Positions 54,471 through 63,209 of a stretch of 64,000 nt of DNA are shown one piece after another; the stretch's first letter is position 1, and each line of letters starts with the position of its first letter. The notes under the pieces are model-generated. The model had not been told where the DNA came from. It worked only from the letters and a program-made list of their open reading frames with translations, and ran no database searches. This stretch comes from JANQGG01 sp964642175 (GTDB lineage Bacteria; Bacteroidota; Chlorobiia; Chlorobiales; Chloroherpetonaceae), in contig CAZXOK010000002.1 of assembly GCA_964642175.1 (NCBI GenBank), positions 372,001 through 436,000 of the forward strand, in the 5' to 3' direction. Made by a program: the position numbers and the translations under genes.

Positions 54471-54584
54471 CCCCTGCCAGCGGGGGAGAGTTTCTATGTC
54501 CCTCTCTGTGAGAGGGTGGCCTTTAGGCCGGGAGAGGAAGTAAAGCAGGAATGGTTGAGATGCTGAAACAAGTTCAGCAAGACA
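54471..54584. repeat. Cluster of hairpin repeats of intergenic REP-like type
   Basis: Four hairpins stand in a row between the pseudogene and ftsK: CCCC/GGGG (from 54471), CCCTCTC-TGT-GAGAGGG (54500-54516), GGCCT-TT-AGGCC (54518-54529) and TGCTGAA-ACAAG-TTCAGCA (54561-54579). The last, with its GAGATGCTGAAACAAGTTCA context, resembles a repeat dispersed in many bacterial genomes. Confidence 0.6.
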
Positions 54585-54598
54585 TTTATACAGACAAA

Positions 54599-57406
54599 TT
54601 AATCCAGATTGTTGAGCAGCAAGTCCAGCGAGTCTTCGTTATCCACAAGCACTTCGCGGGCTTTACTGCCGTCGGGCGGGCCAACAATGCCGTTTTGCTC
54701 CAACTGATCCATAACACGGGCCGCGCGGCTAAAGCCCAGTTTTAAGCGGCGTTGCAGCAGCGATACACTGCCTTGCTGGTGGCGTACCACAAGCCGGGCC
54801 GCATCATCAAATACCCGATCGCGTTCGGAGCTGTCTTCGCTCTCAGAGCAGGATTTGCTGCCATTGCCGCCCCGGGATTTCATATCCGGCGCCGGCAGTT
54901 GGTAGGAGGTTTTGAAGCCTTGTTGTTTAAAGATAAAATCGGTCAGGCGCTCAACTTCCGAAGTGGAAATAAACGCATTTTGGATTCGTACCGGTTTGGG
55001 CTGGGTGCTGGCCTGGTAGAGCATATCGCCGTTACCGAGCAACTGATCGGCGCCAACACTATCCAGAATGGTACGGGAGTCGACTTTGCTGGCTACCTGG
55101 TAAGCCACACGGGCCGGGAAATTGGCTTTAATGATCCCTGTAATAACATCCACCGACGGACGCTGGGTGGCTACAATCAGGTGAATGCCAACCGCACGGG
55201 CCAGTTGTGCGAGTCTCACGATCGGCTCTTCCACTTCTTTACCGGCCGTGATCATCATATCGGCCAGCTCATCAATCACCACCACAATAAACGGCAGGGC
55301 TTCGTCGGGGAATTTTTCGTTATAATCCGTGATATGCCGCACCCCGATTTTTGCAAGCCTTTCGTAGCGCTTGTCCATTTCCTTTTCTATGGATTTCAGG
55401 GCATAGACAGCTTTGGAGGTATCGGTAATGATCTGCTCTTCCAGCTCCTGGTAATTGACCAGGAAATGGGATTTGAGTTTCTGATATGGAAAGAGCTCGA
55501 CACGCTTGGGGTCGATCAAAAGGAATTTGACCTTCTCGGGGCTGCAAAAATAGATCAGGCTGGCCAATATGGTATTAATGCCCACCGATTTACCGGAACC
55601 TGTTGCACCGGCTACGAGCAAATGCGGCATTTTGGCCAGATCATCGATATGAATTTCATTCGAGATGGTTTTACCAAAGGCAATCGGCAGGGTATAGGAT
55701 GAGTTTTTGAACTTCTTGCTTTGCAGCACCGACTTGATGCGTACAATTTTAGGTTTGCTGTTCGGGATTTCCACGCCTACGGCATTTTTACCCGGAATTG
55801 GTGCAATGATGCGAATGCCGCGAGCGGCCAGAGCCATGGCCAGATCATCTTCCAAGGCCACAATTTTACTGACCTTGACATCCGGGGCCAGTTTCAGTTC
55901 GAAAAGCGTAACCCTTGGCCCAACGGTAGCCTCGATTTTTACAACATCGATTTTGTAGATCTTGAGCTTATCGAGGAGCTTGCGTTTGTTTTCTTCGAGC
56001 TCTTCGATAGAGATCAGGTCGTTATCGTCATCGGCTTCTTCAAGCAAATCGACCGAGGGAAACTGGTAGGGCACATGTTCTTTGGTTTGAACTTTCAGGT
56101 TACGATCGTCCAGGTTGGCTTTGGCTTCAACAACGGTTTCTTTTAAGGTAATATCGGGCTCGTGATGTTCCGGCTCTTGCGGGCTGGTTTGGTTCAACTT
56201 GTTTTGAGGCTCTTCAGCAGCTCTCTTGGGTTCAGGCTCGCCGGACCTGGTGTATGGGGTGATGAGATCATCGATGGTTTCTTCATCGCTGAGCTCCACG
56301 TAATTTTTTTCTTTTGGAAGATCCGGGTGTTCTATGCCCGTGGGGTCGATATAATCAGGCTCGGTAGGTTGGGCAAACACCTCGGGCAGAGTCTCAACAG
56401 GATTATCAACCGGAATTTCAGGTTCGGATTCTTTAATATCCTTGAAATCCAGGAAGATATCTTCCTGAGGGTCCGAAGTTGTATGGTTTGGCACGGTTTC
56501 AACCGGGTCTTCCCGTTCAGGCTGCTGAATGATTTCCATTGGTGGATCAAAATCCACGTAAATGTCTTCAGGTTCTTTTACGGGGTCGCTTTCATAGACG
56601 GGTTCAAAGAGCCGCTCCAGATCCTTATCGCCGGGCTCAGGTTCAGGTTCCAAAGCCGGTGTTTCGGGTTTCGGAGGTGTTTCAATCTGCGAGCTTTGGG
56701 CCAGATCTTCGTCAAAGGCTTGTTCCTGCAGGCGGCGTTCTTTTCTGGCCTGATGCCATTGGTTAAATTTAATACTGGCTTCAGAGGCTTTATCGCGGAA
56801 CAAAAATTTGATGCGGTCTATGGTTTTTTGCAGGTCGAGATCTATGGCCAGTGTTATGGTGATAAGCAGCAGGACAGTCAGCACAGACCAGGCCCCCAGT
56901 TCACCGACGATGGTTTTGAGCATGGTGGCAATAAACCTGCCTATGCCTCCCGACATGCTCTCACTGATCTCAAAATGGGTAAGGCCGAACAACGAAGCTG
57001 TTAACAATGAAAACAACACCGCATAGATGGTCGCGTAAGTGGGTTTTTCAAGGTTGCCGCCTCTTAATATGGTCCATCCCCAGAATCCGGCAACAACAAG
57101 CATAAATGCCGTTGGGTAGCCCAACACCGATTTAATGAGTATGGCCGAAATCTTAGCCCCAAGAAGTCCCAGAGGATTAACCAGGCGGTCTGAGGCCAGT
57201 CGGGCATAATCGGAGAAGAAGTCCTTTATATGAAGGTTTTCTATGATAGAATCGTCCTGGGGGGAGTAAGAAAAGATAGCAACGCAAAAAAGAGCCGCCA
57301 TGAGCATAATCGTTGCTCCGAGCAACTCATGTTTGCGTTTAAAAAAAGCGTTTTGCCAAATGGTGTTTTGGCGTTTCCTGGAAGTTTTTTTCTTACTTGC
57401 TGGCAA
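54599..57406 (-). CDS. ftsK: FtsK/SpoIIIE DNA translocase
   Basis: 935 residues. Four N-terminal membrane spans (about 30-200) anchor it at the division septum. A long acidic Pro/Glu-rich linker (about 225-450) follows, then the alpha domain (about 480-560), the RecA-like motor with Walker A VAGATGSGKSVGINT (about 592) and Walker B FIVVVIDELADMM, and the C-terminal gamma winged helix (RRLKLGFSRAARVMDQLEQNGIVG). It pumps chromosomes to daughter cells and activates XerCD at dif. A Gly/Ser-rich insert (SRGGNGSKSCSESEDSS) precedes the gamma domain. It is the likely end of its transcription unit. Confidence 0.96.
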   Translation of the reverse strand: MPASKKKTSRKRQNTIWQNAFFKRKHELLGATIMLMAALFCVAIFSYSPQDDSIIENLHIKDFFSDYARLASDRLVNPLGLLGAKISAILIKSVLGYPTAFMLVVAGFWGWTILRGGNLEKPTYATIYAVLFSLLTASLFGLTHFEISESMSGGIGRFIATMLKTIVGELGAWSVLTVLLLITITLAIDLDLQKTIDRIKFLFRDKASEASIKFNQWHQARKERRLQEQAFDEDLAQSSQIETPPKPETPALEPEPEPGDKDLERLFEPVYESDPVKEPEDIYVDFDPPMEIIQQPEREDPVETVPNHTTSDPQEDIFLDFKDIKESEPEIPVDNPVETLPEVFAQPTEPDYIDPTGIEHPDLPKEKNYVELSDEETIDDLITPYTRSGEPEPKRAAEEPQNKLNQTSPQEPEHHEPDITLKETVVEAKANLDDRNLKVQTKEHVPYQFPSVDLLEEADDDNDLISIEELEENKRKLLDKLKIYKIDVVKIEATVGPRVTLFELKLAPDVKVSKIVALEDDLAMALAARGIRIIAPIPGKNAVGVEIPNSKPKIVRIKSVLQSKKFKNSSYTLPIAFGKTISNEIHIDDLAKMPHLLVAGATGSGKSVGINTILASLIYFCSPEKVKFLLIDPKRVELFPYQKLKSHFLVNYQELEEQIITDTSKAVYALKSIEKEMDKRYERLAKIGVRHITDYNEKFPDEALPFIVVVIDELADMMITAGKEVEEPIVRLAQLARAVGIHLIVATQRPSVDVITGIIKANFPARVAYQVASKVDSRTILDSVGADQLLGNGDMLYQASTQPKPVRIQNAFISTSEVERLTDFIFKQQGFKTSYQLPAPDMKSRGGNGSKSCSESEDSSERDRVFDDAARLVVRHQQGSVSLLQRRLKLGFSRAARVMDQLEQNGIVGPPDGSKAREVLVDNEDSLDLLLNNLD

Positions 57407-57519
57407 TTTAAGTTTTTGTGGATGGGTTGGTTGTTAAAGAAATAGTGTTATTGGCATATCTTAATGAAATATTTTTAAATGCCTGGAAAAATCCAACAAC
57501 CTTTTCGGGCCTTTAAAGC

Positions 57520-58296
57520 TTAGTTGACCCGTTTAAACTTTTTGGTTTCTACTTTGTATTGCTTGATAACCCCGTTTTCCAACCTTGGAAGAATCTGGTA
57601 TAAATCAATCTTTGAACAGTTTTCAACGTCATTTTCAAAGCCGATAGATGTTAAGAACTTGCCATGTTCACTTTCCATAAGGGCATTTTTTTCATTGCCA
57701 CGGTATTGCTCAAAGAGCATACGGGCTGCTTTAGCTGTATCTGAGAGCACATAAGAGAATTCACTCTTTTTATCCAGCACGATCTTTTCAATCAGGAGCC
57801 CGGCACAAATTACATCTTCCATTGAAAAACGGTTGCTTTTTCCGGCACATACAATGGCAAGATCATTTTCAATATTTTCAGGCTTGAGAATAAATTCTTT
57901 TACGATCGAAATATTGGAAAAAGAAGCCACAACAAGCTCGCGGATTTTGGCTTCTTTGGCTTTGTTCAATGTAATAACACCGTTAGATGTAGAAAGCACA
58001 ATCGATTTACCCGACACCTTTTCTTTGGTGTACTCTTCCGGAGAATTGCCCAGATCGAAGCCTTCAATAATCTGTCCATTACGCTCGCCGCATAGCCTGG
58101 CCTGACCTTTGGCCAGGTTAGAAGCCATTTGCAAGGCCTTTTCAACTTCATTAACCGGGATTACTTCTTTTGCACCATTTTCAAGTGCGGCAATAATGCT
58201 TGAACTTGTCCTTAATACATCGATGAAAACGACCGATTTATCTCGTATGGCTTGTTCGTCTAATCCAGCTGGTGTAAAAAATACATCAATTTTCAT
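57520..58296 (-). CDS. comB: 2-phosphosulfolactate phosphatase ComB
   Basis: 258 residues. The family's core is visible: VFFTPAGL at the start, VVFIDVLRTSSSIIAALENGAKEVIPV (residues about 22-48), LCGERNGQIIEGFDLGNSP and VLSTSNGVITL. ComB removes phosphate from 2-phospho-3-sulfolactate. In methanogens this makes sulfolactate for coenzyme M; in bacteria outside that pathway the sulfolactate may be a solute or degradation intermediate, as no ComA or ComC is seen here. It lies 30 bp after the gcvT start region's downstream end on the same strand (gcvT stop 58327), with ftsK next. Confidence 0.9.
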   Translation of the reverse strand: MKIDVFFTPAGLDEQAIRDKSVVFIDVLRTSSSIIAALENGAKEVIPVNEVEKALQMASNLAKGQARLCGERNGQIIEGFDLGNSPEEYTKEKVSGKSIVLSTSNGVITLNKAKEAKIRELVVASFSNISIVKEFILKPENIENDLAIVCAGKSNRFSMEDVICAGLLIEKIVLDKKSEFSYVLSDTAKAARMLFEQYRGNEKNALMESEHGKFLTSIGFENDVENCSKIDLYQILPRLENGVIKQYKVETKKFKRVN

Positions 58297-58326
58297 GTGC
58301 TGAAATACAAAAAGTTTAAAGCTAGT

Positions 58327-59424
58327 CTATTTGGTTTTTTTTGGTAAAAATGGGAGTTTTTGCCTGGTTGCTTCAATAGGTTTATTTCTGATATTGATGA
58401 ACAGAGGCTTCTCTGAAGAAACATATTCAGCCTTAATCAGTGCCGTGGCTATCGGATAATTTAATGATGGTGATTGAGTGCCACTGCATACATGACCAAT
58501 TTTTTCGTGATTTGCATTCTGAACCTCATAACCTTGTCTTGGAATAAATTTACCTTCCAGAGTTAATCCGGTTAATTTGCGCCTGGGCTCAGCTTTGGCT
58601 TCAAGGCATGCTTGTTTGCCGATAAAATCACCTTTTTGCGGCTTAACGATCCATCCCAACCCGGCTTCAATCGGATTAATATCTGAATCAATTTCATGGC
58701 CGTATAAACTGTATCCCATCTCTAAACGCAGTGTATCACGAGCACCTAACCCAATCGGCTGAATGCCAAAATCTTTGCCTGCTTCCATAAGTTTTTGCCA
58801 GATAAAGCCGGCTTTTTCATTAGGTACGCAAAGTTCAAATCCTTTTTCACCGGTGTAACCTGTTCTGGAAACCAATACATTTACCCCGGCTACTTCACCA
58901 AATGCAAAGTGATAAAAAGAAATATCTGAAAGGACTAAGGGTGTTAAGGTTTTCAGAACGGCTTCTGCATTCGGGCCTTGCAGAGCAATAAGACTCAACG
59001 CGTCGGATTCATCCTGAACGGATACATTACCGGTTTGATGAGCCTGAAGCCAATTTACGTCTTTTTCCCGATTACCGGCATTAAGAATCAAAAAAAATTC
59101 TTCGTCAGAAATTTTATATATGATCAAATCGTCTATTACCCCGCCGTCTTCCTGAAGCATCAGCGAGTATTGAGCCTGCCCGATTGAAATTTTGGACAGA
59201 TCATTTGTAGTGAGTTTTTGTAAAAAAGCTTCTGCATCGGGTCCTTTTATGCGTGCTTCACCCATATGCGAAACATCGAATAATCCAACCTGGCTTCTGA
59301 CGGTCTGGTGTTCGGCAATGATGCCCTTATATTGAACAGGCATTTCGTAACCGGCAAACTCTACCAGCTTTGCGCCATTTGATTTATGAATGTCATAAAG
59401 CGGGGTTTGCTTTAAGTCCTTCAT
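58327..59424 (-). CDS. gcvT: Aminomethyltransferase (glycine cleavage T protein)
   Basis: 365 residues, family-typical. Transfers the methylene group of glycine from the H protein to tetrahydrofolate, releasing ammonia. Motifs are TPLYDIHKSNGAKLVEFAGYEMPVQY at the start, FDVSHMGEARIKGPDA, NAGNREKDVNWL, SRTGYTGEKGFELCV and GLGARDTLRLEMGYSLYGHEID (folate site). The other glycine cleavage genes (gcvH, gcvP) are not in the window, so they lie elsewhere. No glycine riboswitch was recognised in the 176 bp before the start. comB follows 30 bp after its stop on the same strand, possibly as one unit. Confidence 0.97.
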   Translation of the reverse strand: MKDLKQTPLYDIHKSNGAKLVEFAGYEMPVQYKGIIAEHQTVRSQVGLFDVSHMGEARIKGPDAEAFLQKLTTNDLSKISIGQAQYSLMLQEDGGVIDDLIIYKISDEEFFLILNAGNREKDVNWLQAHQTGNVSVQDESDALSLIALQGPNAEAVLKTLTPLVLSDISFYHFAFGEVAGVNVLVSRTGYTGEKGFELCVPNEKAGFIWQKLMEAGKDFGIQPIGLGARDTLRLEMGYSLYGHEIDSDINPIEAGLGWIVKPQKGDFIGKQACLEAKAEPRRKLTGLTLEGKFIPRQGYEVQNANHEKIGHVCSGTQSPSLNYPIATALIKAEYVSSEKPLFINIRNKPIEATRQKLPFLPKKTK

Positions 59425-59600
59425 TTTATAGTCCTTTCACTCCGGCAAATTTTAACAAAGAACTGCAAGATATGAAAATTTTAACGAAAGACCTTAGTGC
59501 CGATAACTAATCCTTTCACATTTCTGCAGTTTGCCTTGAAGCACTCGGTTCGATTTTGTAAGTTTAACAAAACCCGTTCAACTGTTATTCCCTCTAACTC

Positions 59601-60713
59601 ATGAACTATCGATTAAGTTTTTTCCTGATCGGCTTGTTAGTTATGCCCACACAACTAGCCAGTGCAGCGTTTCAGCATTTTACAATCGGTACCAGGCAAA
59701 TGGCACTGGCCGGTGCTGATGTTGCCTTGCCAGCCTCCGGATTTGGGATGCATGCCAATCCTGCCGGGTTGGTTTATGCAAGCCAACGTAAGGTTGAGTT
59801 TTTTTATAGCCGCCCGTTTGGCCTGGAAGAGCTCACGCAGCAAAGCATAGGGTATAGCGATCCGTTGCTCCTAAATCAGCACGGGGCAATTGGTTTAAGC
59901 GCTATGACTTACGGTTTTGAGCTCTATAAAGAAATCCGGCTGGGTGTTTCTTATGCCGGTGCTTTGCATCCAAAACTGGCTGTTGGTGGCACTGTAGACT
60001 ATAATCAGTTATCGATTAAGGGATATGGCGAGGCTTCCTGCCTGGGTATAGACATTGGAGTACTTACTGTGTTGCACCCGTCTTTAACGGTAGGATTCAG
60101 GTTAGACAACCTCAATCAACCCGAAATCGGAAATCAAAACGAGTCAATTCCACTCACCTACCAGGCAGGGCTGGCTTATTTTTTGGATGAACAAACCACA
60201 ATTTTAATGGATTGGTATTACGAGCCCGGATTTGATCTTTCCATTCAGACTGGTTTGGAGTTGAGTCGGGTTGAGTTTTTATCGCTTCAGGTTGGTTATG
60301 CTACCCAGCCTGCTACAATATCGGGAGGATTTGGTCTGCATTATGGCAACCTTGATATTATGTATGCGGTGTCGTCTCATTCCGATCTGGGTTTATCGCA
60401 TGCAGTGGGAATCGGTTTTAACCTCTCTTCACCGAGCAGTAGCAGCAGCGCATTCAGATCTTCGCACCAGGCAATGCTTCAAACGCTTGCCGATGCATTT
60501 AAACCGAAACCACCTACGGCAATTAATCTGAATACCGCAACCGTGGAGCAGCTTAAAACACTGCCCGGTATAACCAGATCAAAAGTCCGCGATATTCTGC
60601 TTTACCGCAACCAGCACAATGGATTCCAGAGCTTGGAGGAATTGCTTGAAATAAAAGGCATAGGCCCGATATGGCTGGAAAAAGTAAAACCTTACCTGTT
60701 TATAGAGGAGTGA
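59601..60713 (+). CDS. Outer-membrane beta-barrel fused to a ComEA-like helix-hairpin-helix domain
   Basis: 370 residues. A signal peptide (MNYRLSFFLIGLLVMPTQLASA) is followed by FTIGTRQMALAGADVALPASGFGMHANPAGL, the start typical of PorV/UPF0164/FadL-like barrels. Alternating strands continue to about residue 275. A Ser-rich linker (about 276-290) leads to a double helix-hairpin-helix at about 308-368 (INLNTATVEQLKTLPGI..., LLEIKGIGPIWLEKVKPYL), the form found in ComEA, which binds DNA in the periplasm during uptake. The domain would face the periplasm. A barrel joined to this DNA-binding module is, to my knowledge, unusual. It is transcribed alone. Confidence 0.8.
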   Translation: MNYRLSFFLIGLLVMPTQLASAAFQHFTIGTRQMALAGADVALPASGFGMHANPAGLVYASQRKVEFFYSRPFGLEELTQQSIGYSDPLLLNQHGAIGLSAMTYGFELYKEIRLGVSYAGALHPKLAVGGTVDYNQLSIKGYGEASCLGIDIGVLTVLHPSLTVGFRLDNLNQPEIGNQNESIPLTYQAGLAYFLDEQTTILMDWYYEPGFDLSIQTGLELSRVEFLSLQVGYATQPATISGGFGLHYGNLDIMYAVSSHSDLGLSHAVGIGFNLSSPSSSSSAFRSSHQAMLQTLADAFKPKPPTAINLNTATVEQLKTLPGITRSKVRDILLYRNQHNGFQSLEELLEIKGIGPIWLEKVKPYLFIEE

Positions 60714-60714
60714 T

Positions 60715-62919
60715 TTAATCGTTTGTGAAGCGTTCTACGGAAAAGACGCCATTTACCCGTTTAAGCTTTTCTACCAATTTATTCAGGACCATCACGTTTT
60801 TAACAAAAACCACCAGGTGGCCGTCGAACAGGCCGTCTTTCGCATTCAGGGAAATCCCCCGGATGTTGATATCGGATTTTAATATCACCTGGGTAATGGT
60901 GTTGGTGATGCCGATCCGATCTTCACCCTTGATATGCACACCGGCCATAAATTGATCGTTGCTGGTTTTCTGCCAGGAGACATTCACCAGCTTTTCACTT
61001 TTCATGATCTTGTCGGTGGTGATATTCTTGCAATTACGGCGGTGTATGCGTACCGATCCTGAAGCTGTTACAAACCCGATAATATCATCACCGGGAACCG
61101 GGTTGCAGCATTTGCCATAGCTGTAGTTAATGTTATCGAGCCCTTCAACAATAATGGCGTTTTTATGGCCCGACTCTTTATCATGTGGCAGAACAGCCTC
61201 GCGGGCATCGGTAATAAACTTGGTGTAATTTGGTGGCAGCTCAGGTTTTGAATTGCCATTTTGCTCATGCTTTTTGTTGAGAAGACCGCTAAGAATATCT
61301 TCGCCATTGACTTGTTGATTGGCCAGGGCTTTGAAAAATTCGGCAGGTGTGTTTAAACCATGTTTTTTTGTGAATTTTACAATATCAGAATCGCTGAAAA
61401 TGGTTTTGGTTTTAGACGCCAGTTTATTCCAAATGCTTTTACCTTGTTCAATCTGCTTGCGACGCTCTTCATTCAGGGATTGCTTGATCTTGGTTTTTGC
61501 TTTATGTGTAATCGCAATTTTATCCCAGTCCGGCTTGGGCCGCTGATTTTTAGAGGTGATAATTTCTACCTGATCGCCTGATTTTAAACGCGTATTTAAG
61601 GAAACAATCTTGCCATTTACTTTGGCACCGATACAATGGTAACCGACTTCGGTATGGATCTCGAAAGCAAAATCAAGCGGGGTGGCATTTTTGGGCATCA
61701 CTTTCATATCGCCACGGGGCGTGAAGATATAAATTTCATCCTGATACAAGTTCAGTTTGAACCCTTCCATAAATGCAGCTGCCGAATCGCTTACTTCAAT
61801 AAGTTCGCGCGCCCATTTCAAAAGCTGATCAATTACAACATCGCGCTTGGATTCTTGTTCTTTATACCGCCAATGGGCTGCTACACCGGTTTCAGCAAAT
61901 TCGTGCATTTTTTTAGTCCTGATCTGGACTTCAATCATTTTCCCCTGAGGGCCAATGATTGTTGTGTGCAGTGATTGATAGCCATTGTTTTTAGGCACCG
62001 AGATATAGTCCTTGAATCGCTCAGGAACCGGAGGGAATATCTGGGTGATATAGCCATAGACTGCAAAACAGTCTGAAGAATTATCTGATTCTAAAATGAT
62101 GCGGATGCCGTAAAGGTCAAAAATCTCATCAATGGATTTTTGCTGAGCCCGCATTTTTTTATAGATGGAATAAACGTGCTTTGGACGGCCTGAAATATTG
62201 TATTGAAAATGGTGAGAACGCAGAACATTTCGTATGGGATGCATCACCCGTTCAAGGTAATCTTCACGCTCTTTTCGGGTCATTTTCAGTGTTTCAACCA
62301 CAAAGTCGTATGCTTCCCGGTCAATGTATTTGAGAGAGAGGTTCTCAAGCTCAACTTTTATTCGTCCTAACCCAAATCGATGAGCAAACGGGGCGTAGAT
62401 GTCGCGGGTTTCAATAGCAATGCGCATTTGCCGGTGGGTAGGTAAGGCATCCAGGGTTCTCATATTATGGAGGCGATCGCAGAATTTAATCAGGATCACC
62501 CTGATGTCGTGAATCATCGAAAGCAACATCTTGCGGAAGGTTTCGGCCTCCTTGATCTCACGATTATCAAAAATGCCCGATATTTTGGTCAGGCCGCCTA
62601 CAATGCTGGCTACTTCTTCCCCGAATTCATCTTTAAGATCATCGATGGTATAATCGGTGTCTTCAACCACATCATGGAGCAAAGCTGCCACAACAGATAT
62701 GTCGTCCAGTGGGATTTCAGTAAGAAGGATCTTTGTAACTTCAACAGGGTGGTAGAAAAAAGGTTCACCGGAAGCGCGTTTATCCTGTCCGTGAGCACGA
62801 TAGCACAGAAAAAATGCTTTTTTTATCAGATCTTCATCATATCGCACCAACTTGGATTTACATAAATCCAGTATTTCGTTGAGCTTTACGTAATGATCTT
62901 CTTCAATCTGAGCCAGCAT
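60715..62919 (-). CDS. Bifunctional (p)ppGpp synthetase/hydrolase (RelA/SpoT)
   Basis: 734 residues, the long RSH form. The N-terminal HD hydrolase domain is intact (HGQDKRASGEPFFYHPVEV, AALLHDVVEDTDYT, KFCDRLHNMRTLD), so it can degrade ppGpp. The synthetase domain follows (about 240-350, with YGIRIILES and GYQSLHTTIIGPQGKMIEVQIRT). Then TGS (about 395-455, PKNATPLDFAFEIHTEVGYHC), a zinc-finger-like region with CCNPVPGDDIIGF, and C-terminal ACT (about 655-734). It is a single RSH with both activities, controlling the stringent response. It converges with the barrel gene (1 bp between the stops). Confidence 0.97.
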   Translation of the reverse strand: MLAQIEEDHYVKLNEILDLCKSKLVRYDEDLIKKAFFLCYRAHGQDKRASGEPFFYHPVEVTKILLTEIPLDDISVVAALLHDVVEDTDYTIDDLKDEFGEEVASIVGGLTKISGIFDNREIKEAETFRKMLLSMIHDIRVILIKFCDRLHNMRTLDALPTHRQMRIAIETRDIYAPFAHRFGLGRIKVELENLSLKYIDREAYDFVVETLKMTRKEREDYLERVMHPIRNVLRSHHFQYNISGRPKHVYSIYKKMRAQQKSIDEIFDLYGIRIILESDNSSDCFAVYGYITQIFPPVPERFKDYISVPKNNGYQSLHTTIIGPQGKMIEVQIRTKKMHEFAETGVAAHWRYKEQESKRDVVIDQLLKWARELIEVSDSAAAFMEGFKLNLYQDEIYIFTPRGDMKVMPKNATPLDFAFEIHTEVGYHCIGAKVNGKIVSLNTRLKSGDQVEIITSKNQRPKPDWDKIAITHKAKTKIKQSLNEERRKQIEQGKSIWNKLASKTKTIFSDSDIVKFTKKHGLNTPAEFFKALANQQVNGEDILSGLLNKKHEQNGNSKPELPPNYTKFITDAREAVLPHDKESGHKNAIIVEGLDNINYSYGKCCNPVPGDDIIGFVTASGSVRIHRRNCKNITTDKIMKSEKLVNVSWQKTSNDQFMAGVHIKGEDRIGITNTITQVILKSDINIRGISLNAKDGLFDGHLVVFVKNVMVLNKLVEKLKRVNGVFSVERFTND

Positions 62920-63142
62920 GAATCACTCCTGTAATTAAACTTATCTTAACCTCTGTCTTACCCATTATACATGCTATTGCACTAACTTAATATCTAATAA
63001 ATTGTATTTGCAAAAGCAACCTATTTCACCATTGTTCATCCATTTTTAGCATTATATTCCGGTTTAAATGCCATATATCTATATAATCGCATAAAAGGAT
63101 TTATCGTTTAGAGATCAGGTTGGGCAATACGGTGGTTAAACT

Positions 63143-63183
63143 AAAAAGGGATATCGCCTTTATGAATGACCGGATATCCCCTT
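63143..63183 (-). terminator. Terminator of cydB
   Basis: On the minus strand the stem GGGATATC / GATATCCC (63173-63180 with 63148-63155) is followed by five T residues (complement of 63143-63147), 27 nt after the cydB stop. Confidence 0.8.
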
Positions 63184-63209
63184 AAAGAAGTTCTAAAATC
63201 AGAAGTGGT

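Noticed and set aside
54752..57004. Long plus-strand open frames (up to 316 codons) opposite ftsK
   Set aside because: They are mirror frames of ftsK coding sequence with no recognisable domains and low-complexity composition; the FtsK motifs on the minus strand are unambiguous.
59425..59600. Glycine riboswitch upstream of gcvT
   Set aside because: No glycine aptamer core or paired-aptamer layout could be seen in the 176-bp gap.
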